From NCBI GenBank assembly GCA_963768075.1, contig CAVYHD010000021.1, positions 62,001-126,000 on the forward strand: a stretch of DNA of 64,000 nucleotides, read 5' to 3'. The notes under the pieces were generated by a model. That model worked only from the letters and a program-made list of their open reading frames with translations. It did not search any database and had not been told where the DNA came from. This stretch comes from QHXW01 sp963768075 (GTDB taxonomy: Bacteria; Acidobacteriota; Terriglobia; Bryobacterales; Bryobacteraceae). Positions 24,642-36,088 of this stretch are shown piece by piece (within the stretch, counting starts at the first letter, position 1; each line of letters begins with the position of its first letter). The position numbers were made by a program, and so were the translations under genes.

Positions 24642-26303
24642 GTGAAACCCGATCATCAGTCACGCCGCGGATTTCTGGCGGGGATGAGCGCGCTCGCTCT
24701 CGGGGCCGCTCAGCGCACGGAACCGGATGTGATCCTGTACAACGCAAACATTCTGACGATCGACGCTGCACAGCCGCGCGCGCAGGCTGTAGCCATCGCG
24801 GGCGGGCGCTTCCTGGCTGTGGGTTCGAACGATGATGTGCGCAATCTGGCGAAGGCAGGGACGCGGCAGGTTGATCTTGGCGGGAAGACCGTGGTACCGG
24901 GATTCATCGACGCGCACTCGCACCCCTGCTACGCGGGCATTCGGCACCTGCAGTGGGTGGACTGCGACCTGCGATCGATCGCGGAGATTCAAAATGCGAT
25001 CCGGGCACGGGCCGCGAAGACGCCTCCCGGCGATTGGGTCATCGGCTTTAAGTACGACGACACCAAGACCAAGGAAGGCCGCAAGCTGACGCGCGAGGAT
25101 CTGGATGCGGCCGCGACGGACCACCCGGTCTTCATTGAGCACCGCGGCGGCCACACGGCTTATGTGAACTCTTTGGCATACCGCAGGACGGAAGTTACCG
25201 AAGACACCGCCGACCCTGCGGGCGGGAAGTTCGATCGAGACCCAACCAGCGGGCGGCTGACAGGAGGGCTGCGCGAAAATGCTACGGAGCGATTCCGCCA
25301 ACTGCTGCCGGTGAACTTCTCTCGCGACGAAATGCGCCAGGGCGTCAAGCTGATCTCGCAGATGATGGTGCGAACAGGCATCACTTCGGTGGGTGATGCC
25401 GAGGCCACACCGGAGGACCTGCTGGCCTATCAAGATGCTCGCGAGGCGGGCGAGCTTTCTTTCCGCGTGTACTGCTTCCTGCAGTATCAGTTTCTGGAGC
25501 GAATGACGGCCGCGGGCATTCGGACGGGGTTGGGAGATGAGTGGCTGCGCATCGGCGCCATTAAGCTGGTGTGCGACGGATCCATCTCGGAGCGCACGGC
25601 CCGGCTGACGCAGCCTTACATCGGCAGGCCGAACGATTACGGGATTCTGGTGCACAACGAGGAAGAGCTTTACGAGAACGCGCGCAAAGCACACGCGGCG
25701 GGCTGGCAGATTGGAACGCACGCCAACGGGGACGCCGCCATCGAAATCATGCTGCGCATTTACGAACGGTTACAGCACGAGATGCCGCGGCGCGATCCGC
25801 GCTACCGCCTGGAACATTGCACCGTGGTGAATCCCGCGCTGATTGAGAGAATCCGCGCGCTGGGGGCGATTCCAACGCCATTCTCCACTTACGTTTACTA
25901 TCACGGCGAGAAGATGCGGGAGTATGGGCCGGAGCGCCTCAACTGGATGTTCGCGGTGCGCAGCTTCCTCGACGCCGGCATTCACGTCACGCAGGCATCG
26001 GACTACCCAGCCGGTCCTTTCGAACCAATGATGGCGTTGCGCTCGGAGGTGACGCGCACGGACAGCCATGGCAACCTGTGGGGACCGAAGCAGCGGATCA
26101 CGGTAGAGGAGGCCTTGCGCGTCGGTACGATCAACGGGGCGTACGCATCCTTCGAAGAGAATCAGAAGGGCAGCATTACGGCGGGGAAGCTTGCGGACCT
26201 GGTGGTACTGGGACGCGATCCGCTGCGCGTGGACCCGATGGAGCTGATCGACATCCCGATCGAGCGCACGATGGCGGGCGGCCGGTGGGTCTACGAATCC
26301 TAG
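24642..26303 (+). CDS. Tat-exported YtcJ-like metal-dependent amidohydrolase
   Basis: A 553-residue amidohydrolase of the YtcJ/imidazolonepropionase-like branch, probably periplasmic. The GTG start gives a short signal peptide with the twin-arginine motif SRRGFLAG followed by a hydrophobic stretch. The catalytic domain shows VVPGFIDAHSHP with the HxH metal site near residue 92, HRGGHTAYVNS, GDAEATPEDLL, GTHANGDAAIE and YRLEHCT. ASDYPAGPFEPM and GSITAGKLADLVVLGRDP lie near the C-terminal small domain. The substrate is not predictable. The RR motif fits the tatA/B and tatC genes in this window. Confidence 0.9.
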   Translation: MKPDHQSRRGFLAGMSALALGAAQRTEPDVILYNANILTIDAAQPRAQAVAIAGGRFLAVGSNDDVRNLAKAGTRQVDLGGKTVVPGFIDAHSHPCYAGIRHLQWVDCDLRSIAEIQNAIRARAAKTPPGDWVIGFKYDDTKTKEGRKLTREDLDAAATDHPVFIEHRGGHTAYVNSLAYRRTEVTEDTADPAGGKFDRDPTSGRLTGGLRENATERFRQLLPVNFSRDEMRQGVKLISQMMVRTGITSVGDAEATPEDLLAYQDAREAGELSFRVYCFLQYQFLERMTAAGIRTGLGDEWLRIGAIKLVCDGSISERTARLTQPYIGRPNDYGILVHNEEELYENARKAHAAGWQIGTHANGDAAIEIMLRIYERLQHEMPRRDPRYRLEHCTVVNPALIERIRALGAIPTPFSTYVYYHGEKMREYGPERLNWMFAVRSFLDAGIHVTQASDYPAGPFEPMMALRSEVTRTDSHGNLWGPKQRITVEEALRVGTINGAYASFEENQKGSITAGKLADLVVLGRDPLRVDPMELIDIPIERTMAGGRWVYES

Positions 26304-26306
26304 GGA

Positions 26307-28997
<2,691 letters not shown>

Positions 28998-29172
28998 CCA
29001 GCCTGGCAGCGGCGGTCTCTCGCGCGGTGGTGTTTCCGAATCTGGATGAACCCACCCTCATGAATTAGTCTGCTGGCAACGTGTTACCGGCACAATATTG
29101 AAAAGAGTTAGCTGGATAACCTTGTCGAAGGTACACGCAGACGTGGCCGGGCCGCAGGCAGGTATCGGGACT

Positions 29173-29883
29173 TTACGCGATGCTTTCCGCGAAGGCCCGC
29201 GCGAGGCGCACCAGAAGCTCTCGCGTGCGTACCATGGAACCGCGGCCGTTCTGCTGGAGCAGGGACTCCAACTCGCGCGAGTAGTGGCCGATCTCGGAAA
29301 GGCCGACCGAAGCGGCCGTGCCGGCCCACCGCCGAACGATGGAGAGCGCTTCCATGCTGTCAAATCCGGAGCCCAGGCTGCTGATCAGCTTGCCACTCTG
29401 CTGCATGCCCTCGGTCAAAAAGGCCTGCCGGCTTTCCTGGTTGGGAGACGACGGCGCCGAAGGGACCGATGATGTCGTCGCCTGCGCAGAGGAGGAAGCG
29501 GAGGAGCCTTCGCTCTTCGACATGTACTGCCGGATGAGCGTAGGAAAAGTGCGGGTGTCAATCGGCTTGGTGATATAGCCGTCGCACCCCGCCGCGAAAG
29601 CCTTCTCCTCATCGCCCTTCATGGCGAACGCGGTGAGCGCCAGAACTACCGTGTCATGCGTCTCGGGCGCGGCCTTCAGCCGCCGGGTCATCTCCAGGCC
29701 ATCCATGCCAGGCAGTTGAATATCCGCCAGCACGAGCTGGGGCCGAAAACTCTGCGCCATCTCCAGAGCCTCCTCCGCCGTGCTTGCAGTGCGAACTTCA
29801 AAGCCCTGCCGGGAGAGAAGGACCCGCACCAGTTTCAAGTTCACCGGTGTGTCATCGACGATAAGAACTGAATTGCTAGGCAT
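29173..29883 (-). CDS. response regulator with C-terminal HPt-like domain lacking the phospho-histidine
   Basis: Receiver domain at residues 1-120 (SVLIVDDTPVNLKLV, LVLADIQLPGMDGLEM with the Asp, and TAFAMKGDEEKAF). A Ser/Ala-rich linker of about 30 residues and a helical domain follow. The helical part reads IVRRWAGTAASVGLSEIGHYSRELE, where HPt domains carry H-x-LAGTA; here Arg stands at the histidine position. Key sub-motif: RRWAGTAASVGL. It therefore cannot act as a normal phosphotransfer domain. The start at MPSNSVLIVDD was preferred over an upstream in-frame ATG at 29928. It sits between two large sensor kinases on the same strand. Confidence 0.85.
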   Translation of the reverse strand: MPSNSVLIVDDTPVNLKLVRVLLSRQGFEVRTASTAEEALEMAQSFRPQLVLADIQLPGMDGLEMTRRLKAAPETHDTVVLALTAFAMKGDEEKAFAAGCDGYITKPIDTRTFPTLIRQYMSKSEGSSASSSAQATTSSVPSAPSSPNQESRQAFLTEGMQQSGKLISSLGSGFDSMEALSIVRRWAGTAASVGLSEIGHYSRELESLLQQNGRGSMVRTRELLVRLARAFAESIA

Positions 29884-30035
29884 AGAAAAGCCTCCGTCGG
29901 TGGGCGATCGATATCGAAACGCGGCCACAGAGCAGCGATCTCATTGTATTTTCCTGACAGTCCCGGAAAAAGTAAAATCAGGAGTGTTTAACGGTAAAAG
30001 TCTGGCCATTTTGTCTGGAAATTCGTTGACTTCAG

Positions 30036-32162
30036 TTAATGCGGGAGCACCACCTCAATGGAAGAAGGCGCGCGATGGCTCGGCCCCGCGAGTACGGCGT
30101 CCTGCTTTCTCACACTGGTACCGTTCGCTATTTTTCCTGGGCGAAGCGCGGCGGAATCTGTCGGAAATTTCAAGGGGAATACGGCAAAGAACACGCTGCC
30201 GGCTCCCGACTGGCTGCGCACGCCGACGACTCCGCCCTGCTGTTCGACGATGTGTTTTGTGAGCGCCAGACCCAGACCGCTCCCCACTCCCGACCTGGCG
30301 CCGTCGAGCTGCTGAAAGTCTGCAAAGAGACGTCCGATGTCGGCCTTTTCGATGCCCGGACCGGTATCCTCTACTTCGACCCGGAAGGCACTGCCGCCTT
30401 CCCAGCGCGCCCGGACCTGAATGGCTCCGTCTTCAGGGGTAAATTTGAGGGCATTGGATAGATAATTGTAGACCACCTGTTTCAGGCGCGATGCATCCGC
30501 CACCACCTGGTCCACATTGCCCGCATCAATGGATACGGAAATCCCCTTTCGCTCCGCAAGAATTCGCAACACATCGCGCACCTCGCAAAGCAAGGGAGCT
30601 AATGCCACCTGCTCCATGCGGAATTCCATCTTGCCGGACTCGACTTTCGCCATGTCGAGCACGTCGTTGACCAAGTGAAGGAGGTGGCGCGAGCTAGCGA
30701 GAATATCGCCCAAATACTCCTTCTGTTCTTCCGACACAGGACCGGCCACGGTATCGAACAGCAGCTCCGCAAGTCCGATGATGCCATTGAGGGGAGTCCG
30801 AAACTCATGCGACATCGCGGCGAGGAATTTCCCTTTTGTGGCGCTGGCCTCACGCGCTGAACCGAGCGCCAGCAGCAGTTCCTCATTCTTGGTCCGCAGC
30901 TCCTGCGCGTACTGCTCGACTTTCTTCACCGCCATGCCGACCATCTTGCGGGCAGTGACATCGAGGAGACCGGAACGCATGCCGGCCACGGCCCCTCGCC
31001 TGTCGTGTATCAGGCTCTCGTGAACCTCCACGGTCACCAAAGACTCGTCGCGGCACACGAAATCGCACTCATAGTGCGTCGCCGGCCGCGCTTCAGCGAG
31101 GCGGTCCAGAACGTTGCGGCGAACTGCGTCACGCGAATCGCGGCTGACCAGATCCCATACGTGCTTGCCGACGATTTCTTCCGCCCGATAGCCGAGAAGA
31201 GCGCATTCAGCCGGGTTGACGCGCTGGATTACGCCCTGCCAATCGATCTCGTGGCTGGCCACCGGGGCATCGTGGAACAGCGCCCGAAAGCGCTCTTCCC
31301 CCTCGCGGAACTCGCGTTCTTGTTCCGCCATGCGCGCCGAGGCCAGGCGAAGCCCTTTTTCGAGATCCTGCGCTTCGCGGGTGTCAGCAACAAACGGCAG
31401 TGCCGGCAGACCGTGCCAGAACAGCCGGGCGTTGGTCTCCAGGGCGCGGATTTGAGTAGAGAGTGTCCCTGTCAACAGGAGCGCCCCAGCCAGTTGGAAG
31501 AACAAGGCGAGTATGATGCTCTCGACCAGCAAAGTCGAGAGCCGAAGGCGGGCGCCCTCGGCGGCTTGTGAGCGCGCCTGGAGCAGCCGGTCTTCCTCCA
31601 TCTGCATGGCGGCAAGCTTGCCCCGCACACGGCTGGCGATGTCACGACCGCCGTCCAACATCTGGATACCACTGATGCCGCCAGGGACCGTTTTGCCGAG
31701 TTTTGAAGCGTTCTGACACAAAGCGGCGAGGTCGTCCAGCTCGTTCTGCACCAGGTCGCGAATCTCGATGGACCGTTGGCGTTGGGGAGGATTGTCGGCT
31801 TCGATCGTGGTGAGGTGATCCACCAGAGCGCCGAGAACTTCTCCGGATTCCCAGTAGGGGTGCAGGGTGGATGGGTCCCCCACGAGCAGAAAATCGCGCG
31901 CCGACGCTTCCGCGTCGGACAGTCGAACCAGGATTTCCTGAATGTCGCCGCGGGCTTCAAGGGTGTGCTGCACCCAAGAGCGGGCCTGTTGCTCGCCGCG
32001 CTGCGCCCGGTACATTCCCGCCGAAGCGACAATCAGGATGGGCAATGGGAGCAGTAGCACCGCCAGCGCCTTGGTCCGCAAAGACCGGCCAGCCCAAAAT
32101 TGATTGATGCCCGCCACCGTGCCCGCTGCCATAAAATGGAGCTGGATCTCCCCCCAGACCAT
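30036..32162 (-). CDS. membrane sensor histidine kinase with CHASE3-like and PAS domains
   Basis: A 708-residue kinase. A transmembrane helix (LAVLLLPLPILIVASAGMY) precedes a helical extracytoplasmic region of the CHASE3 type (RLSDAEASARDFLLVGD), and a second membrane helix lies near residues 210-235. A PAS domain at about 295-410 (FRALFHDAPVASHEIDWQG) is followed by the HisKA motif FLAAMSHEFRTPLNGIIGL and the ATPase motifs NYLSNALKFTPED, DTGPGIEKAD and GSGLGLALTKH. There is no receiver domain; the response regulator 150 bp downstream is a likely partner. An internal ATG at 32132 is an alternative start. Its promoter region is shared with the divergent kinase at 32425. Confidence 0.92.
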   Translation of the reverse strand: MVWGEIQLHFMAAGTVAGINQFWAGRSLRTKALAVLLLPLPILIVASAGMYRAQRGEQQARSWVQHTLEARGDIQEILVRLSDAEASARDFLLVGDPSTLHPYWESGEVLGALVDHLTTIEADNPPQRQRSIEIRDLVQNELDDLAALCQNASKLGKTVPGGISGIQMLDGGRDIASRVRGKLAAMQMEEDRLLQARSQAAEGARLRLSTLLVESIILALFFQLAGALLLTGTLSTQIRALETNARLFWHGLPALPFVADTREAQDLEKGLRLASARMAEQEREFREGEERFRALFHDAPVASHEIDWQGVIQRVNPAECALLGYRAEEIVGKHVWDLVSRDSRDAVRRNVLDRLAEARPATHYECDFVCRDESLVTVEVHESLIHDRRGAVAGMRSGLLDVTARKMVGMAVKKVEQYAQELRTKNEELLLALGSAREASATKGKFLAAMSHEFRTPLNGIIGLAELLFDTVAGPVSEEQKEYLGDILASSRHLLHLVNDVLDMAKVESGKMEFRMEQVALAPLLCEVRDVLRILAERKGISVSIDAGNVDQVVADASRLKQVVYNYLSNALKFTPEDGAIQVRARWEGGSAFRVEVEDTGPGIEKADIGRLFADFQQLDGARSGVGSGLGLALTKHIVEQQGGVVGVRSQSGAGSVFFAVFPLKFPTDSAALRPGKIANGTSVRKQDAVLAGPSHRAPSSIEVVLPH

Positions 32163-32289
32163 ATTAAAGTCCGTTGTTTGCCGGGTCTATATTTCTTTAG
32201 TTATCGAGTTTATTACCGGCTTATTAATTCAAGGCTATTTAAAGTTACTAGGGGAGCCGTGGCGTAAGACTTGATGCACTATATTTACC

Positions 32290-32308
32290 GTAAAATCAAT
32301 AATTTTAC
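32290..32308. promoter_or_regulatory. 19-bp palindrome 1 in the divergent sensor-kinase promoter region
   Basis: GTAAAAT (32290-32296), spacer CAATA, ATTTTAC (32302-32308): a perfect 7-bp inverted repeat. It lies in a 262-bp AT-rich gap (32163-32424) between divergent kinases that otherwise holds no gene. Confidence 0.5.
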
Positions 32309-32389
32309 TTGTTACGCGTAGCGCCAGACCGCACGATCGAATTGCTCCGTTTTCGCAACAAGCGCGGCACTTTAATGGCGATAAAGGTT

Positions 32390-32408
32390 GCAAATAATCG
32401 GTATTTGC
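32390..32408. promoter_or_regulatory. 19-bp palindrome 2 in the divergent sensor-kinase promoter region
   Basis: GCAAATA (32390-32396), spacer ATCGG, TATTTGC (32402-32408): a second perfect 7-bp inverted repeat with a 5-base spacer, exactly 100 bp after the first and 16 bases before the ATG at 32425. It may be an operator close to the transcription start. Confidence 0.5.
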
Positions 32409-32424
32409 TGTAAAAGGTTTAGAG

Positions 32425-34089
32425 ATGCTCCCCACCAGCACGCCCAGCGAATCCGCGCCACCTGTCTCTACGCAAGACGTGCTCGGCGCAGGAGATCCCC
32501 GGGAATTCGACTCGACTTTTCGTGAATTATTCGAATTTGCCCCCGTTGCCTACCACGAAGTCGACGCCAACGGAATTTTACGGCGCGTCAATCATACCGA
32601 ATGCCGCATGCTGGGATACTCGCCCGAGGAAATGGTCGGCCGGCCGGTGTGGCAGTTCGTAGCCGCGGACCAGCAGGAGCAGGCTCGACAATCGATCCGA
32701 CGGAAAGTGGCGGGCGAAGAACCGCCGACACCGTTCGAGCGCGATTTTCTTCGCCGTGACGGCGGTTATCTGATCCTCGAAATCTATGACAGCCTGATTT
32801 ATGACCGCACCCAGGAAATCACCGGCATCCGGTCGGTGCTACTGGATGTGACGGACCGGCGGCTTGCGGAGCAGTTGCTCGCCAACGAGGTCACCGAACG
32901 CGAACGCCTCACCGTGGCGTTGCGCCGCTCCAAGGAAGAAGCCGAGAAGGCCAACCGGGCAAAGAGCGAATTTCTCTCCCGCATGAGCCATGAGCTGCGG
33001 ACGCCGCTGAACGCCATCCTCGGGTTCGCACAGTTGCTGGAAATGAGCCCGCTCGATCGCGACAAGCGCGAGGCTGTGGGCCAGATACTCAAGGCAGGCC
33101 AGCATCTGCTGGGTTTGATCAACGAGGTTCTGGAGATTTCGCGCATCGAGGCGGGCCGCCTGTCGCTGTCTCCCGAGCCGGTGCTCATCAGCTCCGCGAT
33201 CCAGGAGACGCTCGATCTTTTAACCCCCATGGCAGTGCGGCGGAACATCATGCTGCGCGACGAAGTGGGCAAGGACCGGCGGCGCTATGTGGTGGCGGAT
33301 CAGCAGCGGCTCAAACAGGTTCTGCTGAATCTGATCTCCAACGCCATCAAATACAACAGCGACGACGGTGCGGTCACGATCGCGGCAGAAGAAATCGATG
33401 GCAGCCGCCTGCGGGTGAAAATACGGGACACCGGGCCGGGCGTCAAAGTGGAAAACCAGGCGAAGCTGTTCATCCCCTTCGAGCGGCTGGGAGCGGAACA
33501 GACCGGGGTCGAGGGTACAGGTCTGGGGCTGGCTCTGTCGAAGAGGCTGCTCGAAATGATGGGCGGCTCGATCGGCGTACAGAACAATCCCGATCGCGGC
33601 GCCACCTTCTGGATGGAATTGCCGCTGGTGCAGGATCCGGTGGCTGAACTCCAGATCGCAATGCCCGTGATCGCCATTCCCGTGGCGCCAGCCAGCCATC
33701 AGCGCCAACGCATCGTGCTCTATGTCGAGGACAACCTGTCCAATATCACGCTGATCGAGCACATCATCGTGCACCGGCCCCACGTGAAGCTCGTAGCTGC
33801 CATGCAGGGCCGCCTGGGTCTGGACTTGGCGCGCGAACACCGGCCGGACCTTATTCTGCTGGATCTGCACCTGCCCGACATTTCCGGCGAAGATGTTTTA
33901 CACGGTCTTCGCCAAGAACCGGATTTGCAAAATACTCCCGTGATCGTGATCAGCGCCGACGCCACGAGCGGCCGCATCGAGCGTTTACAGTCGATGGGAG
34001 TGTTGGATTACCTTCCAAAGCCCCTCGACATCAAGAGATTCCTGCAACTGCTCGATAGCTGCCTGAACGGAATGGACAATTCTAAATGA
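32425..34089 (+). CDS. PAS sensor hybrid histidine kinase with receiver domain
   Basis: A soluble 554-residue hybrid kinase. A PAS domain at residues 25-150 (FREL-FEFAPVAYHEVDANG) resembles the PAS domain of the divergent kinase, suggesting duplication. A coiled coil leads to the HisKA motif FLSRMSHELRTPLNAILGF near residue 190. The ATPase motifs are NLISNAIKYNSDDGA, DTGPGVKVEN and GTGLGLALSKR. A C-terminal receiver from about residue 430 has YVEDNLSNITL and LILLDLHLPDISGED. The stop overlaps the next gene (ATGA), so this kinase and the REC-HD-GYP protein are translated together and probably act as a pair. Confidence 0.93.
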   Translation: MLPTSTPSESAPPVSTQDVLGAGDPREFDSTFRELFEFAPVAYHEVDANGILRRVNHTECRMLGYSPEEMVGRPVWQFVAADQQEQARQSIRRKVAGEEPPTPFERDFLRRDGGYLILEIYDSLIYDRTQEITGIRSVLLDVTDRRLAEQLLANEVTERERLTVALRRSKEEAEKANRAKSEFLSRMSHELRTPLNAILGFAQLLEMSPLDRDKREAVGQILKAGQHLLGLINEVLEISRIEAGRLSLSPEPVLISSAIQETLDLLTPMAVRRNIMLRDEVGKDRRRYVVADQQRLKQVLLNLISNAIKYNSDDGAVTIAAEEIDGSRLRVKIRDTGPGVKVENQAKLFIPFERLGAEQTGVEGTGLGLALSKRLLEMMGGSIGVQNNPDRGATFWMELPLVQDPVAELQIAMPVIAIPVAPASHQRQRIVLYVEDNLSNITLIEHIIVHRPHVKLVAAMQGRLGLDLAREHRPDLILLDLHLPDISGEDVLHGLRQEPDLQNTPVIVISADATSGRIERLQSMGVLDYLPKPLDIKRFLQLLDSCLNGMDNSK

Positions 34090-35156
34090 TCAAAGAAGAA
34101 ACCGTGAAGAATGCCCGCATCCTGATTGTCGATGATCAGGAAGCGAACGTGCTACTGCTCGAGCGGCTGCTGGGAGCTTCGGGATACACAAATTTCGTCA
34201 GCACGAATGATCCCCGGCAGGTATTGCCTCTGTTCGGCAAGTTCCAACCGGATTTGATCCTGCTGGATCTGATGATGCCGTACCTCGATGGATACTCTGT
34301 GATGCAGCAGATCGGGCCGCGTGTGCCGGAAGGGACCTATCTGCCCATTCTCGTGCTCACCGCCGAGATGAATGCCGAAGCCAAACAGAAGGCACTCACC
34401 ATGGGCGCCAAGGACTTCTTGACGAAGCCGCTCGACGCCACTGAGGTGCTGCTGCGCATCAAGAACCTGCTCGAAACGAGATTCCTGCATCTGCGGATGG
34501 AGGATCAGAAGCATCTTCTCGAAGCGCAGGTCCGCGAGAAAACCCGCGAGCTTGAAGATGGGCGCGTGGAAATCCTGCAGAAACTGGCCATTGCCGCGGA
34601 ATACCGCGATGACCCCACCGGCGAGCATCCCAAGCGGGTCGCCGAGACCGCGGCGGTACTGGCTCGCGCCGCCGGACTTCCCAAAGCGCAGGTGGAAATG
34701 ATTCGGCTGGCCGCGCCGCTGCACGACGTGGGCAAGATCGGCGTGCCGGATGCCATTCTGCGGAAGCCGGCGCCGCTGACTCCAGAAGAATTCGAGCACG
34801 TGAAGCAGCACGCCTCGATCGGCGGGCGCATTCTATCCGGAACGCAGGTGCCTCTGCTGCAGCTGGCAGAGGAAATCGCGCTCTACCATCACGAACGCTG
34901 GGACGGCACGGGTTACGCCAACATAGAAGGGCAGGCGATTCCGATGGCCGCTCGCATCGTTGCCATTGCCGATGCGTTCGATGTGATGACGCATGACCGT
35001 CCTTACCGCGCGGCCGTTTCCAAAGAGGATGCACTGGCGGAGGTTGCCCGGCAGCGCGGCCTGCAATTTGACCCGCGCCTGGTAGATGCGTTTCTACGCT
35101 GGCACAAGCGTCAGGATCTTCCGAAGCGGCTCCGCGAGACCATCCTGGCAAGCTGA
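34086..35156 (+). CDS. response regulator with HD-GYP phosphodiesterase domain (RpfG-like)
   Basis: A 356-residue output protein. The receiver (residues 10-130) has ILIVDDQEANVLLLE, LILLDLMMPYLDG with the phospho-Asp, and KDFLTKPLDATE. A helix leads to the HD-GYP domain: GEHPKRVAETAA, LAAPLHDVGKIGVPD with the HD pair, and LYHHERWDGTGYAN. The last motif is normally HHE-x2-DG-x-GYP, so the final Pro is Ala here. Metal ligands look complete and cyclic-di-GMP hydrolysis remains plausible. It overlaps the upstream hybrid kinase by 4 bp. Confidence 0.92.
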   Translation: MIKEETVKNARILIVDDQEANVLLLERLLGASGYTNFVSTNDPRQVLPLFGKFQPDLILLDLMMPYLDGYSVMQQIGPRVPEGTYLPILVLTAEMNAEAKQKALTMGAKDFLTKPLDATEVLLRIKNLLETRFLHLRMEDQKHLLEAQVREKTRELEDGRVEILQKLAIAAEYRDDPTGEHPKRVAETAAVLARAAGLPKAQVEMIRLAAPLHDVGKIGVPDAILRKPAPLTPEEFEHVKQHASIGGRILSGTQVPLLQLAEEIALYHHERWDGTGYANIEGQAIPMAARIVAIADAFDVMTHDRPYRAAVSKEDALAEVARQRGLQFDPRLVDAFLRWHKRQDLPKRLRETILAS

Positions 35157-35174
35157 GACCTCGGAGACACGACG

Positions 35175-36050
35175 GTGATCGCCAATCTAGCCCCGGAGAC
35201 AGTGGCGCTTCCGCGCGAAGCTGGAAGTCTGGGCGGCGTCCCCGCGGCGATTCCCACCGCGGACGCCGTTCATCAGCAGCTGCACCGCATCGTCAAAAGC
35301 CGCATCTTCGCCCGCTCCAAAGAGCTGTGCCGCTTCCTGCAATTTGCAGTCGAACAGAAGCTGCGGAACCGCTCCGTGCGCCTCAAGGAGTACTTAATCG
35401 GCGTGACAGTTTTCGATCGGGGGGAGACGTTCAACCCGGGCACCGATCCGATCGTGCGGGTGCAGGCGCGGCGGCTCCGCTCCAAATTGAGCCTTTACTA
35501 CGAGACCGAAGGCCGCGCGGATTTCGTCCTGATCGAACTGCCCTGCGGCGGTTATGTTCCCGTTTTTCGGTCCCGGACGGCGGCCGCGCCGCAGACAGCG
35601 CGCGTGTCCATCCCTACAAACGGAGTGCTCGCGGAAACGCGGCGTTCCGTAGTGGTCCTGCCCTTCATGAACATCGGACCCGATGAAAACGAGCGCTTCA
35701 GCGATGGCCTCACCGAGGAATTGATTCACGTATTGTCGCGCGAGACCAGCTTGCGCGTCATGTCGCGCACATCGGCATTCTGTTTCAAAGGTAGGACGGA
35801 CGATATCCGGAGCATCGGCGAGCGCCTGGGCGTGGATGCGCTCGTAGAAGGCAGCGTACGCTCCGAAGGCAATCGCCTGCGAGTCTCCGCGGGACTAATC
35901 GACGTGGCCGACGGTGGGTTGCTTTGGTCCGAGGTCTACGAGCGCAGCACCGACCAGGTGTTCGCCGTGCAGGAAAATATCTCAGAGCAAATCGCGAAGC
36001 GAATCGCCGCCCATCTCAAAGGCAAGCCGTATCCTGAAGCGGGCGCCTGA
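35175..36050 (+). CDS. regulatory protein with Acidobacteria-type N-terminal domain and FlgO-like domain
   Basis: A 291-residue protein starting at GTG 35175. Residues 30-135 form a helical then beta domain (SKELCRFLQFAVEQKL, GTDPIVRVQARRLRSKLSLY, CGGYVPVF). From memory, this domain is common in Acidobacteria ahead of signalling or TPR domains. Residues 160-285 match the FlgO/TolB-like domain (SVVVLPFMNIGPDENERFSDGLTEE; core FSDGLTEELIHVLSR) and end in QVFAVQENISEQIAKRIA. No TPR array follows, so it is shorter than many relatives. It closes the plus-strand signalling operon 18 bp after the HD-GYP gene. The role is not known. Confidence 0.75.
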   Translation: MIANLAPETVALPREAGSLGGVPAAIPTADAVHQQLHRIVKSRIFARSKELCRFLQFAVEQKLRNRSVRLKEYLIGVTVFDRGETFNPGTDPIVRVQARRLRSKLSLYYETEGRADFVLIELPCGGYVPVFRSRTAAAPQTARVSIPTNGVLAETRRSVVVLPFMNIGPDENERFSDGLTEELIHVLSRETSLRVMSRTSAFCFKGRTDDIRSIGERLGVDALVEGSVRSEGNRLRVSAGLIDVADGGLLWSEVYERSTDQVFAVQENISEQIAKRIAAHLKGKPYPEAGA

Positions 36051-36088
36051 GCATCGGCCGCACCATCCTGCCGGGTGCGCACACCGGC

